The notes: a model not told the origin generated them from the sequence alone. 64,000 nucleotides of DNA from Bacillota bacterium (GCA_023407175.1 JAEYMU010000035.1:1-64000), one strand, 5' to 3'; positions 1 through 9,298 are shown, counted from the stretch's first letter. Translations and numbers: made by a program.

Positions 1-380
<380 letters not shown>

Positions 381-496
381 AAAAAGGTAAAGCAGTAGAA
401 AGAGTGGAAAGAAACTCGGATGGAGTAGAAACACTCTTTGGATGAAAAACATTTTCTTGTGTAGTATTTTGTCAATTGTGTAATAGGTATTTTGAA

Positions 497-525
497 GCTC
501 AAGACAGAAATGTTTTGAGTTTTTT
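497..525 (+). terminator. First terminator after the rRNA operon
   Basis: A 9-bp stem (497-505 with 512-520, including G-U pairs) with a 6-base loop, followed by a run of T. It fits a rho-independent terminator of the rRNA transcript. The spacer 381-496 holds nothing else recognisable. Confidence 0.65.
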
Positions 526-596
526 GTTATGAAAAAATACGATTACAGTCAATTACAGATTACTCATTCCCATAAGTTGCTTCATAAAATATAAGG

Positions 597-627
597 ACGA
601 TACAGGTGGTTGCTGTATCGTTTTTTT
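597..627 (+). terminator. Second terminator after the rRNA operon
   Basis: A perfect 9-bp stem ACGATACAG / CTGTATCGT (597-605 and 613-621) with a 7-base loop, followed by seven T. It is stronger than the hairpin at 497, giving tandem terminators as often seen after rRNA operons. Confidence 0.9.
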
Positions 628-719
628 GTACATTGTTTTTCAGACACGCCCTGCCGCAGGCTTCATTAATAAAAGAAGACCTGTCTGCATTAAATCTTAA
701 TTAATATTTGGAAATGCTA

Positions 720-748
720 TTTACACATCAGTGTAATAAAGATAGAAT
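720..748 (+). promoter_or_regulatory. Sigma-A type promoter of the kinase-floA operon
   Basis: TTTACA at 720-725, a 17-base spacer and TAGAAT at 743-748, about 85 bases upstream of the kinase start. Each box differs from consensus at one position. Confidence 0.7.
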
Positions 749-835
749 AAAAACAGATGAAATGATGATATCCATATGATATGGTTATAAATTGAGCCGT
801 TTTAAGGGAATATAAAAACTAAGGGTGGGAATTCC

Positions 836-1666
836 TTGAATATAAAAAAGATTGTTGCTACATTATTCGTTATTAATATTCTGCAGTTGATTTTTGGAGT
901 TGCAATATGGATTGCGGTTGGAAATGCAATGGCCGGAAAAATACCAGGCTTTGTTTATTTATCGATTGGAATGCTATTGGTCAGTACCTTTACAACCATA
1001 ATAGGACTTTATTTTGCCAGCCGATATAAGAATGATAGTTTGGAAGAGAGCTTGAGGCAGTTGGAGGAACTGAATACTATACTCCGTGTTCAAAGGCATG
1101 ATTACCTAAATCATTTTCAAGTGATCTATGGATTGATGGAATTGGGAGAGTATGCGGAGGCGAAGAAATATCTGGAGCCCGTATTTAAGGATATATTGAA
1201 GATCAGTAAGGCATTAAAAACCTCCAAGCCGGCAGTTAATGCTCTGCTGCAGGCTAAGATGGAAGTGGCTGAGAAAAGGGATATTAATATGTTCCTTGAG
1301 GTTCGTTCTGATTTGAAGAACCTTCGGATAGAAGCCTGGAATCTTTGTAAAATACTCGCCAATATCATTGACAACAGCATTACGGCCGTGTCCGGGATGG
1401 ATAAGGAAAAATGCATCCATGTTGAAATTGGAGAGGATCAGATCAGCTACAAATTTATGATATGGAATAATGGCCCTTGGATACCGGAGGAACTTGTGAA
1501 TGAAATTTTCAAACAGGGATTTACCACCAAACAGGAAAAAGATCATGGTATGGGGCTTTACATTGTATCCAAAATACTTAGGGAGGAAAGCGGTACTATT
1601 CAAGTTTCTTCTACGGAAGAAAAAACAAGCTTTCTTGTTGTATTACCGAAAACTCATGAAGAGTAG
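836..1666 (+). CDS. Sensor histidine kinase, Spo0B/CitS-type dimerisation helix
   Basis: Membrane-bound sensor kinase of 276 residues. Two transmembrane segments (about 6-28 and 38-62) leave almost no extracellular sensor domain. A coiled stretch (66-84) leads to the phospho-acceptor region with RHDYLNH (His88), typical of Spo0B-like and CitS/AgrC-like kinases. The GHKL ATPase follows, with an N box (NIIDN, 176-180) and a G box (HGMGLYIVSKIL, from 237). The TTG start at 836 is chosen because AAGGGTGGGA precedes it at suitable spacing. It opens the operon that contains floA, and the LytTR response regulator at 3529 is the obvious partner by co-transcription and family pairing (inference). The signal sensed is unknown. 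Confidence 0.88.
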   Translation: MNIKKIVATLFVINILQLIFGVAIWIAVGNAMAGKIPGFVYLSIGMLLVSTFTTIIGLYFASRYKNDSLEESLRQLEELNTILRVQRHDYLNHFQVIYGLMELGEYAEAKKYLEPVFKDILKISKALKTSKPAVNALLQAKMEVAEKRDINMFLEVRSDLKNLRIEAWNLCKILANIIDNSITAVSGMDKEKCIHVEIGEDQISYKFMIWNNGPWIPEELVNEIFKQGFTTKQEKDHGMGLYIVSKILREESGTIQVSSTEEKTSFLVVLPKTHEE

Positions 1667-1806
1667 AATGAGAGTTATTGAGTGTTAAATGATAATAAAC
1701 GACATTATAGCCCAAAAGATGTATAACTCATGGGTTAAGTATTTCAATCTGATTGCAATTGGTATAAACTCTATTCAACAGTAAACTTGAAAGGGGGATA
1801 AGCGGT

Positions 1807-2313
1807 ATGTTGGCTAGTATTGATTGGCTGTTTGTATTAGGGGTGCTCCTTTTTATCGCCGGCTTTGTCTTAATCGGCATAGAAATGATTACTCCGGGGC
1901 TGCATGCACCTGGTATTATCGGGTTTGCCTGCCTGATTGCTGCAATATTTCTGGTTTCGGATACCCTGGTGGAGGGAGTAATTATTACACTGATTGTGTT
2001 AACCCTCATAGGAATTATGCTTGCGGTAATCCTTGGAATGCTTTCCAATGGTGTTTTGAAATCGCCAATTATACTAAAGGAGGAACAGAACAAGGATAAG
2101 GGCTACCTTAGCTCCAATGATCTGAATTATTTGCTGGGCAGGCAAGGTATAGCAATTAGCGATTTAAGGCCTACAGGAACGGCAAATTTTGATGGAATCG
2201 AATTTGACGTTATATCAGAGGGCAAATATGTGTCCAAGGATACCAGACTTGTAATTTACAAGGTGCAGGGTTCAAAGCTGATTGTAAAGGCGCTAAAGGA
2301 TGAAAACGATTAA
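1807..2313 (+). CDS. NfeD-like membrane protein (short, protease-less type)
   Basis: 168 residues: three or four hydrophobic segments in the first ~85 residues, then a soluble C-terminal domain (from about 110, starting GRQGIAISDLRPTG) with the glycine and hydrophobic pattern of the NfeD OB fold. The N-terminal ClpP-like protease half of long NfeD proteins is absent. NfeD proteins of this type are encoded next to flotillin or FloA genes and work with them at the membrane. Here floA follows 39 bases later. AAAGGGGGATAAG precedes the ATG. The in-frame-shifted ORF across it is a shadow. Confidence 0.88.
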   Translation: MLASIDWLFVLGVLLFIAGFVLIGIEMITPGLHAPGIIGFACLIAAIFLVSDTLVEGVIITLIVLTLIGIMLAVILGMLSNGVLKSPIILKEEQNKDKGYLSSNDLNYLLGRQGIAISDLRPTGTANFDGIEFDVISEGKYVSKDTRLVIYKVQGSKLIVKALKDEND

Positions 2314-2352
2314 AAAGTTTCTATCAAATAAAATAGAAAGAGGGTAAAAGAT

Positions 2353-3324
2353 ATGCCGGGAGTTGTTGGAATAATTATTGTGATAGGTGTTATTGCATTA
2401 GGAATTATATTGTTTTTTAGTTTTGTGCCGATGGGACTATGGATTTCTTCTCTGGCTGCTAATGTAAAGGTAAGCATTTTCAATTTAGTTGGTATGCGTT
2501 TAAGGCGGGTAGTACCGTCAAGAATTGTGCTTCCGTTAATTAAAGCAACGAAAGCGGGACTTAAGCTAAGTGTCAACCAATTGGAGGCACATTATCTCGC
2601 AGGCGGAGATGTTGACGGTGTAGTAAATGCTTTAATCGCATCGGAACGGGCCGGAATAGAGCTCCCTTTTGAGAAGGCGGCTGCAATCGATCTGGCCGGA
2701 AGAGAGGTATTTGATGCGGTTAAAATGAGTGTTAATCCGAAGGTAATTGAAACCTCCAGTGTTTCAGCTGTTGCAAAGGACGGTATTGAGCTGCTGGTAA
2801 AGGCCAGAGTAACGGTAAGAGCTAATTTGGAGCGATTGGTGGGTGGAGCCGGTGAGGCTACGGTTTTAGCAAGAATCGGTGAAGGCATCGTTACTACGGT
2901 GGGTTCGGCGGCATCCCACAAGGAGGTGCTGGAGAACCCGGATGATATCTCCAAAAGGGTTTTGAGCAAAGGCTTGGATTCAGGTACTGCCTTTGAGATT
3001 CTATCCATCGATATTGCTGATATTGATGTGGGAAGAAATATAGGTGCACAGCTGCAGACTCTGCAGGCCGAGGCTGATAAAAATATTGCTCAGGCAAAAG
3101 CCGAGGAAAGAAGGGCTATGGCTGTAGCGAGAGAACAGGAAATGAGGGCATATGTAGTAGAGGCTGAAGCCGATGTGCCGAAAGCTATGGCGTATGCATT
3201 GCGGGAAGGAAAGCTTGGTGTTATGGATTATTACGATATGCAGAATATCAAGGCCGATACCATGATGAGGGAGAAGATATCGGGAAGTTCCAAGGATGCC
3301 CCGATTAAAAAGGATAATGTATAA
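2353..3324 (+). CDS. floA: Flotillin-like protein FloA
   Basis: 323 residues, close to Bacillus FloA (YqfA). One hydrophobic hairpin or transmembrane segment at about 4-28 anchors the protein on the cytoplasmic face. A SPFH-like domain follows ([19 protein letters not shown] region, about 55-220). The C-terminal helical stretch is rich in Ala and Glu ([18 protein letters not shown], about 240-275). FloA oligomers organise functional membrane microdomains. The NfeD-FloA order matches yqeZ-yqfA of Bacillus. AGAAAGAGGG lies upstream of the ATG. The placement between a sensor kinase and a response regulator is unusual. Confidence 0.95.
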   Translation: MPGVVGIIIVIGVIALGIILFFSFVPMGLWISSLAANVKVSIFNLVGMRLRRVVPSRIVLPLIKATKAGLKLSVNQLEAHYLAGGDVDGVVNALIASERAGIELPFEKAAAIDLAGREVFDAVKMSVNPKVIETSSVSAVAKDGIELLVKARVTVRANLERLVGGAGEATVLARIGEGIVTTVGSAASHKEVLENPDDISKRVLSKGLDSGTAFEILSIDIADIDVGRNIGAQLQTLQAEADKNIAQAKAEERRAMAVAREQEMRAYVVEAEADVPKAMAYALREGKLGVMDYYDMQNIKADTMMREKISGSSKDAPIKKDNV

Positions 3325-3335
3325 GGAAGGCGAAG

Positions 3336-3539
3336 GTGAGTATCTTGAGTAAATTGTCCATAAAGGATGGCTCTACAGACGGTTTGCCTTCTATGGTAAG
3401 AGCAAAAACCGCAGCAAGGCAAATAACGGATATAAATATAGAAGTAACACCAAGGAGGCTGCAGGAGGCTGTCATATGGTCAGAAATACTCGGAAAGCCA
3501 AAGGCAAAAAGCAGAAAGAGAAGATCATATGAAAATTAA
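3336..3539 (+). CDS. Small basic protein of the floA operon, function unknown
   Basis: 67 residues, lysine/arginine-rich at the C terminus (KPKAKSRKRR), with no membrane segment. I do not recognise a family. It starts at GTG 3336, six bases after AAGGAAGG; an in-frame TTG at 3345 is possible but spaced too far. It overlaps the response-regulator gene by 11 bases, so the two are probably translationally coupled. Bacillus also has a small gene (yqfB) after yqfA, but I cannot claim sequence similarity. Confidence 0.65.
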   Translation: MSILSKLSIKDGSTDGLPSMVRAKTAARQITDINIEVTPRRLQEAVIWSEILGKPKAKSRKRRSYEN

Positions 3540-4269
3540 GGTGATGTTAGTAGAGGACGAATCCGGCATCCGTATGCTGCTTCGCAGTATAATTGAGCGT
3601 ATGGAAGATTTTGAGGTTGTGGGCGAAAGTGACAATCTTACAGATGCAGTTACTCTTTTTACGAAAACAAAACCTGAAGTAGTTTTTATGGATATTGAAA
3701 TTCATGGGGCAAGCGGACTGGACTGTGCAAAGATTATTGCGGATCTGGAGCCTAAGACAAAAATAATCTTTGCAACCGCCCACAGCGAATATAGGTCGGA
3801 TGCCTTTGAGATTTATGCCTTTGACTATCTGGTGAAACCATTTAATGTAGACAGGGTAAATCAAACTCTTAATAGAATTAAATCCATCTCGGAGCCTGCC
3901 AAGGAGGAAAATCTGGATAAGCTGGTCAGATACGAAAGAGGTCTGAATAAGCTGCTTGTTAAGGGTAAGGAGAGTATAAGCTTTGTAGATGTCAATGATA
4001 TCATTTTGGTTCAAAGAGAGAATAACAGTACGGTCATTTATACAAAGCAGGAATCCTTTGCAACCTCTGCAAATCTTAGTGATATTGAAGTGAAGCTGGA
4101 TACGGACCAGTTCATGCGGTGCCATAAATCCTATATCATTAATATATCGCAGATTAAGAAAATAGAGCCTTATGGCCGGTGGACCTATATTGTAATCTTT
4201 AAAGACATTCAAAAAGATGCATTAATGACAGTGGATAAATATGAAGAGCTTAAGAAACGATTCTCATAA
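3529..4269 (+). CDS. LytTR-family response regulator
   Basis: 246 residues. The receiver domain (1-120) has the acidic pair Asp10/Glu11, phospho-acceptor Asp55 (VVFMDIEIHG), Thr83 and Lys103 (LVKPF). The LytTR DNA-binding domain (about 136-245) follows, with the typical RCHKSYIINISQIKKIEPYGR segment. Members of this family (AgrA, LytT, VirR) bind paired direct repeats and are usually phosphorylated by kinases of the type at 836. The start overlaps the preceding small ORF. Targets cannot be deduced from the window. Confidence 0.93.
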   Translation: MKIKVMLVEDESGIRMLLRSIIERMEDFEVVGESDNLTDAVTLFTKTKPEVVFMDIEIHGASGLDCAKIIADLEPKTKIIFATAHSEYRSDAFEIYAFDYLVKPFNVDRVNQTLNRIKSISEPAKEENLDKLVRYERGLNKLLVKGKESISFVDVNDIILVQRENNSTVIYTKQESFATSANLSDIEVKLDTDQFMRCHKSYIINISQIKKIEPYGRWTYIVIFKDIQKDALMTVDKYEELKKRFS

Positions 4270-4309
4270 TCAAGAATATGCATAAAAACATAAACAGAGA
4301 GGATGAGAC

Positions 4310-4870
4310 ATGTTAAAGAAACCGGTTTGCATCAGCATCACAGCGCTTTTGGTTTTACTGGATCAGTGCATAAAGCTGTTCATTCATTTCTTTTTTAGAA
4401 ACAGTGAGATAAATATCATAGGTGAATACATCCAATTTAAACCCTATTTGAATATAGAATATTCATGGATTAATTCATTGCTTCATCTGGGAATAGGCCG
4501 ATATATTCATATTCTTGTGTTGATTTTGGTCATTTTGGCGGTAGGTATTTGCTTCAAATTTATAAGAGCAATGAAAAAGGGCGATAAATTGGTTGATATT
4601 CTCTTTATTGTGATTATTTCAGGAGCGCTTTGTTCCTTAATAGACAAAGTATTCTGGGGTGGAAGTCTGGATTATATTGCGTTGAAGGGACTCTTTATAT
4701 TTGATCTTAAGGATGTCTACATCACAATATTTGAGATGCTTTTGGCAGGTATGCTGGTGTTTAACTATAAGGGCCTAAGAAGGATGGACGATAAGAAGCT
4801 ATACCGTAATTTTAAGAGCTTTGTAAAAAACGAGACAGGTGCTTTCGGACGAAGCAGGCAGCTTAAGTAA
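4310..4870 (+). CDS. Signal peptidase II-like membrane protein, divergent
   Basis: 186 residues with four hydrophobic segments in the LspA layout. The N-terminal signature LLDQCIK (Asp18, Lys22) fits the DQxxK of LspA. Two aspartates lie where the catalytic pair is expected: Asp121 in SLDYIAL (compare VDF) and Asp135 in FDLKDVYI (compare FNxADxxI). Deviations are Ser109 and Asp132 where LspA has conserved Asn residues, and a basic C-terminal extension. It may be a second, specialised LspA or an inactive relative; a canonical lspA is not in this window. It is the last gene of the floA/two-component operon, ending in a terminator that overlaps its stop codon. Confidence 0.7.
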   Translation: MLKKPVCISITALLVLLDQCIKLFIHFFFRNSEINIIGEYIQFKPYLNIEYSWINSLLHLGIGRYIHILVLILVILAVGICFKFIRAMKKGDKLVDILFIVIISGALCSLIDKVFWGGSLDYIALKGLFIFDLKDVYITIFEMLLAGMLVFNYKGLRRMDDKKLYRNFKSFVKNETGAFGRSRQLK

Positions 4871-4888
4871 TTGGCTGCCTGTTTTGTT
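4855..4888 (+). terminator. Terminator of the kinase-floA operon
   Basis: Perfect 8-bp stem CAGGCAGC / GCTGCCTG (4855-4862 and 4874-4881), followed by TTTTGTTT. The stem includes the last codons and the stop of the LspA-like gene. Confidence 0.85.
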
Positions 4889-5150
4889 TGGAAAGCACCT
4901 CTAATTATAAATTTGTAAAGAAATTTAATTTAGATATAATTGCGAGCCGGTATTTTGCCGATATAAAATAGTATAGTTATGGAAATCCAGTGGTAGAAAT
5001 CTGCATTACGATATTCCGGGGTGTGTCACACCTTAAGCCGGAAGATGTTTTTTTCTTCAAACTTACACCCGTGCATATCACAAGCTTTGCTTGCGATATT
5101 GCTTTAATAAATAGTTTGAAAGTGTCCTTTACTTTCAAACTTTGAGCCCC
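4889..5150. other. Gene-free spacer with several small hairpins
   Basis: No ORF. It contains GGTGTGTCACACC, an imperfect hairpin ATATCACAAGC / GCTTGCGATAT around 5086-5112, and a perfect 11-bp inverted repeat AGTTTGAAAGT / ACTTTCAAACT at 5113-5123 and 5131-5141. The last sits 10 bases upstream of the -35 box of the next promoter and has no T-run, so an operator or activator site is as likely as a terminator. Confidence 0.5.
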
Positions 5151-5179
5151 TTTACAAAATATGAAATTAACACTATAAT
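5151..5179 (+). promoter_or_regulatory. Sigma-A promoter upstream of the CheW-like gene
   Basis: TTTACA at 5151-5156, 17-base spacer, perfect TATAAT at 5174-5179, about 73 bases before the start codon. Confidence 0.8.
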
Positions 5180-5251
5180 GAAAATAGAAGACTTTTGTTG
5201 TTTCTACGGGAAACTGGTAGAAAATATAATAGATAAAATGGAGGTATCGTG

Positions 5252-5752
5252 ATGGAGAAGGGTAATGACAGAGTAACAACAGAAATTGAGATTCTTGAAT
5301 TCAGAGCAGGCGGAAATTCCTACGGCATAAGTGTTGGTGATATTAAGGAAATTCTGGTATATGATAAAAAACCTACACCGGTACCCAATGCCCACCAGTG
5401 CATTGAAGGAATTATCATGCCAAGAGATTTTCTGATTCCGATCATCGATTTGAAAAAGTATTTGAATCTTGCTGATGTTGATACGAATAAAAATGAGATG
5501 ATTATTGTAACGGGAATCGGCAATATGAACGTTGCGATACATGTTGACAGTGTTTGCGGAATACATAGAAAAATGAGCTCGGATATTAAGAAGCCCGGAA
5601 AAATGATGAGTACCAATCAGAAATTTGCGATTACCGGCATTATTAAGATGGAAGATAAGATCATCGAGTTGATTGATCTTAGAAAGATAATCAGCAATAT
5701 TAATCCTGATATTAATTTGGAGCAGGATGATTCCCTGATTAGTGTGGGCTAG
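5252..5752 (+). CDS. CheW-like chemotaxis coupling protein
   Basis: 166 residues consisting of one CheW domain: LEFRAGGNSYGISVGDIKEIL near the N terminus, then GIIMPRDFLIPIIDLKKYL and a second beta barrel half. CheW couples receptors to the CheA kinase; CheV is CheW plus a receiver domain, which is missing here. ATG 5252 is preferred over GTG 5249 because GGAGG at 5240-5244 is then seven bases away. No other chemotaxis gene is in the window, so it may serve a remote receptor array or act outside classical chemotaxis. It is probably co-transcribed with the next gene. Confidence 0.85.
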   Translation: MEKGNDRVTTEIEILEFRAGGNSYGISVGDIKEILVYDKKPTPVPNAHQCIEGIIMPRDFLIPIIDLKKYLNLADVDTNKNEMIIVTGIGNMNVAIHVDSVCGIHRKMSSDIKKPGKMMSTNQKFAITGIIKMEDKIIELIDLRKIISNINPDINLEQDDSLISVG

Positions 5753-5800
5753 TCTTAGCTGAAAGCAAAGAAGCTACTTATTAACTTGGACGGTGCGAGA

Positions 5801-7738
5801 ATGGCAAAATGTAAACGATGTAAAACGAATATACCGGATGGAGCAGAATATTGCAAGGACTGTCTGGATAAGGAGAAGGTGAAAGCCAATGAATCTTATC
5901 TGGACAGCTTATTAAATTCTGTCAAAAATACGGCACCGGCCACAGAAAGTATATATAAAAAGAAAAATGATCTGACTACGGAGACCTCCCAGTTACCATC
6001 CGATCCATCACCGGAAGAGGATTTTCCGGAGGATGATATGTTTCGATTCGATTTGGGAGATATCGAGGAGTTCGATAAATTCAATATAGAAGAGGATTTG
6101 GCTGCTCTGGGAGATGATGCTATCGTCGGCGATAAAGAGTTGTTTGGCGAGGATTTGTCCGAGCTGTTGAAAGAAGAAGCTACAGGTGCTGTTATTCCGG
6201 CAGATATGCAGGGACGGCCGGCAACCGACAGCCTACAGGAGGAACAAAGGACCAATATCCTCGAGGATACCGGCATATCAGAGGCAGAGCCAGTTGTGAA
6301 GGCAAGCGAGAGCGGAAACCAGGCGGAGGACAAGCCTGATGCGGAGGCCTTGAATATAAATTCGAGTGAAATTAACGATTATCCTGGCGATGATGGGCTG
6401 GATACAGATTTAAATGATCTTTTAAATCAATTAGACAGTGTCGGAGGCGATAGCAGTCCATATGATACCTCTGAAGCTGAACAGGAAAAAGTACCTTCAG
6501 ATGATGCAAAACAAGAAAGCGATGCCGTGATCCGTTTTGATGAGGAGCCGGTAATAGCCGCATCCGGTCAGGAGGATGCGAATGATATCAATCAGGAAGA
6601 GGAAGATGATTTTCTAAGCCTGTTAAACCAAATTTCAGCAGATGATCCTGTAGCAGGAGATATAAAAGAAATCAGTGAGCTGATGAAGGAAACTCAGGCA
6701 CCGAAAGGTTCTGTTATGCCAAGTGACGTAGGAGAAGTATTTTCCGATGCACTTAAGGCAGTATCTAATTTGAATGATCCAAATCTTGATGAGGATGCCT
6801 TACTGAGTACAATTCCCGATAAGAAAGCAAAAAAGGGTAAAAAGAAAAAGGAAAAAATAAAAAAAGAGAAGAAAACCTCAGATAAACAGCCTTCGGAGAA
6901 TGAAGAGGAACAGCCGAAGAAATCTGTGTTGAAGAGGTTGTTTGGCAATGTTGAGGAGAAAGGCCCCGCTAAAAAGAAGCCGGTGCCTCAAAGTGCTTTC
7001 GGTGGGGAGACAGCAGAACCGGAAAATAAAAAGACAAAATCCAAAAAGGGGAAAAAAGGCAAGGCAGGGGAAGAGGAAGAGACTCAGGATGCCGGAAAAA
7101 AGGGAAATGCGAAGTCTGCCGAGGATGAGGAGCCGGAGAATAAGAAACAAAAGAAAAAGGTAAAGAAGGAAAAAAAGAAGAAATCAAATGACATTATTCA
7201 GGTTATTGATGAAATAGATGAAGAGGATGTCGGCAGGATTAATCGGCTGGGAGCTATGATTGTATTTGTATTCTTTGGCCTTCTGGCTCTGCTGATTTAT
7301 GTTGGTTCCAATGCTGTTACCTATACCTTAAGCATCCAGCATGCTACCAGCTATTTTAACAAGCAGAAATACAATGAGGCCTATGATCAGGTCTACGGAA
7401 TGACAATTGACGATGAGGATGTTGAAATTTACAGTAAGATTATGACTGTAATGTTTGTAAATAAGCAATTAAATTCATATAATAATTATTGTGTACTAGG
7501 AAAATATCCACAGGCGCTGGATTCGCTTCTGAAGGGTTTAAAGCGTTATGATAAATACATAGAGCTGGCAACTTTGTTTGGGATAAAGCCGGATTTGGAT
7601 TATGTAAGGGAGCATATTCTTGCCGAACTCAAGAATAGATTTAATCTGTCGGAGGAAGATGCGCTGAATATCAATCGTATTGACGATTCGAAGGAGTACA
7701 GCCTGAAGGTCTATGACGTGGCAATGCAAAATCAATAG
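5801..7738 (+). CDS. Zinc-ribbon, low-complexity, single-pass membrane protein of unknown function
   Basis: 645 residues. An N-terminal zinc ribbon (Cys4, Cys7, Cys18, Cys21) is followed by a long acidic, probably disordered part and a very lysine-rich stretch (about 340-465). One transmembrane helix lies at about 483-502 and a C-terminal domain of ~140 residues is outside. A short motif recurs along the acidic part: YLDSLLNSV (33), LSELLKEE (119), DLNDLLNQL (203), DFLSLLNQI (270) and ISELMKET (291). This looks like repeated amphipathic docking helices (inference). ATG 5801 is chosen over TTG 5786 because it begins the zinc ribbon. No family recognised. Confidence 0.75.
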   Translation: MAKCKRCKTNIPDGAEYCKDCLDKEKVKANESYLDSLLNSVKNTAPATESIYKKKNDLTTETSQLPSDPSPEEDFPEDDMFRFDLGDIEEFDKFNIEEDLAALGDDAIVGDKELFGEDLSELLKEEATGAVIPADMQGRPATDSLQEEQRTNILEDTGISEAEPVVKASESGNQAEDKPDAEALNINSSEINDYPGDDGLDTDLNDLLNQLDSVGGDSSPYDTSEAEQEKVPSDDAKQESDAVIRFDEEPVIAASGQEDANDINQEEEDDFLSLLNQISADDPVAGDIKEISELMKETQAPKGSVMPSDVGEVFSDALKAVSNLNDPNLDEDALLSTIPDKKAKKGKKKKEKIKKEKKTSDKQPSENEEEQPKKSVLKRLFGNVEEKGPAKKKPVPQSAFGGETAEPENKKTKSKKGKKGKAGEEEETQDAGKKGNAKSAEDEEPENKKQKKKVKKEKKKKSNDIIQVIDEIDEEDVGRINRLGAMIVFVFFGLLALLIYVGSNAVTYTLSIQHATSYFNKQKYNEAYDQVYGMTIDDEDVEIYSKIMTVMFVNKQLNSYNNYCVLGKYPQALDSLLKGLKRYDKYIELATLFGIKPDLDYVREHILAELKNRFNLSEEDALNINRIDDSKEYSLKVYDVAMQNQ

Positions 7739-7785
7739 CATAAATTATGGGAAAGTCAAAAGCATGCACAGGAATGGAGGATAAA

Positions 7786-8391
7786 ATGATTGCAATAATT
7801 GATTATGATGCAGGTAATTTGAAAAGTGTGGAGAAGGCTCTTCTTTACCTGGGAGAAGAAGTTATTATTACCAGAGATAAGGATAGTCTGCTTGAAGCGG
7901 ATAAGGTTATTTTACCGGGGGTTGGAAGCTTTGGGGATGCCATGGAAAAGCTGCACCAATATCAATTGGTCGATACAGTAAAGCAAGTAGCTGCAAAAGG
8001 AACACCGTTTTTAGGAATCTGCCTGGGGCTGCAGCTTCTCTTCGAGCGAAGTGATGAAAGTGACGGAGTTGAGGGCCTTTCTATTTTAAAAGGGGAGATA
8101 CTAAGAATTCCTGACTGTGAGGGACTGAAAATACCGCATATGGGCTGGAATTCATTGACAATCAAGCCACAGGCCAAGCTGTTTCAGGGAATACCGGATC
8201 AATCCTATATGTATTTTGTACATTCCTATTATTTGAAGGCTAAGGATGAGCTGGATGTGGCGGCAACAACACATTACAGTACATTGATCCATGCTTCCGT
8301 AGAAAAGGATAATATATATGCATGCCAGTTCCATCCGGAAAAAAGCGGTGAGGTTGGTCTGAGAATACTGAAAAACTTTGCAGCCTTATAA
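7786..8391 (+). CDS. hisH: Imidazole glycerol phosphate synthase, glutaminase subunit HisH
   Basis: 201 residues, class I glutamine amidotransferase. It hydrolyses glutamine and passes ammonia to HisF to make imidazole glycerol phosphate and AICAR in histidine synthesis. The nucleophile is Cys79 in LGICLGLQ; the catalytic His183/Glu185 pair is in CQFHPEKSG. ATG 7786, after GGAGGATAAA, is chosen over the upstream ATG at 7747. hisF follows 69 bases later. Other histidine genes are not in the window. Confidence 0.95.
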   Translation: MIAIIDYDAGNLKSVEKALLYLGEEVIITRDKDSLLEADKVILPGVGSFGDAMEKLHQYQLVDTVKQVAAKGTPFLGICLGLQLLFERSDESDGVEGLSILKGEILRIPDCEGLKIPHMGWNSLTIKPQAKLFQGIPDQSYMYFVHSYYLKAKDELDVAATTHYSTLIHASVEKDNIYACQFHPEKSGEVGLRILKNFAAL

Positions 8392-8460
8392 ATGAAAGGC
8401 TTCTTGAATATTGTGCTGACGCCCATAATAGCAGGGCTTTGGCAGCATGGAGGAAAAATC

Positions 8461-9222
8461 ATGTTTACAAAGAGAATTATTCCCTGTCTGGATGTACATA
8501 ACGGCAGGGTTGTAAAGGGTGTTAATTTTGTTAATCTTCGTGATGCAGGTGATCCCGTCGAGGTTGGAGCGGCCTATGATAAGGCCGGTGCGGATGAGCT
8601 GGTTTTCCTGGATATCACAGCCTCTTCGGATGCCAGAACCATCAAAATCGATATGGTACGGCGGGTTGCCGAAACCGTATTTATTCCATTTACCGTTGGC
8701 GGAGGAATTCGTACGGTGGAAGATTTTAAGATGATTCTTAGAGAGGGAGCAGATAAAATTGCAGTTAATACGGCAGCCATTTTAAACCCTTCCTTAATCA
8801 GTGAGGCGGCAGATAAATTCGGCAGTCAGTGCGTGGTGCTGGCAATTGATGCAAAACGCAGGGAAGATGGCTCCGGCTGGAATATCTATAAGAACGGCGG
8901 ACGTATCGATATGGGAATTGATGCTGTTGAATGGGCGATTAAGGCCTGTGAGCTCGGTGCGGGTGAAATTCTTCTGACCAGTATGGACTGTGATGGGACG
9001 AAGGATGGTTATGATCTGGAGCTTACCAGAATTATTTCTGAAAATGTACCGGTCCCGGTGATTGCTTCCGGGGGAGCAGGAACTATGGAGCATTTTTACG
9101 ATGCACTTACAGCAGGGAAGGCAGATGCTGCTTTAGCGGCCTCCTTGTTTCATTATAAAGAAATGGAGATCATGGAGCTGAAGCATTATCTTAACGGAAG
9201 AGGCATTAGTGTAAGAATGTAG
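8461..9222 (+). CDS. hisF: Imidazole glycerol phosphate synthase, cyclase subunit HisF
   Basis: 253 residues forming a (beta/alpha)8 barrel. It begins [20 protein letters not shown], with catalytic Asp11; the second catalytic aspartate lies in VVLAIDAKR. Phosphate-binding segments are FTVGGGIRT and IASGGAGT. It uses ammonia from HisH to cyclise PRFAR. The sequence is of true HisF type rather than the paralogues of surface-sugar amidation. ATG 8461, after GGAGGAAAAATC, is chosen over the ATG at 8392, which lies right after the hisH stop and lacks a good ribosome site. Confidence 0.96.
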   Translation: MFTKRIIPCLDVHNGRVVKGVNFVNLRDAGDPVEVGAAYDKAGADELVFLDITASSDARTIKIDMVRRVAETVFIPFTVGGGIRTVEDFKMILREGADKIAVNTAAILNPSLISEAADKFGSQCVVLAIDAKRREDGSGWNIYKNGGRIDMGIDAVEWAIKACELGAGEILLTSMDCDGTKDGYDLELTRIISENVPVPVIASGGAGTMEHFYDALTAGKADAALAASLFHYKEMEIMELKHYLNGRGISVRM

Positions 9223-9298
9223 TTTTTGGGTATCAATTAATTCAAAGGATATATGCTTATTGGCTTGGTTTAATTGTTATAGAAAAGAGGGATGAATT

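Noticed and set aside
6800..7190. Overlapping ORFs rich in Lys/Arg or Phe/Leu in the zinc-ribbon gene
   Set aside because: They arise from the low-complexity AAG/GAA codons of the real gene read in other frames.
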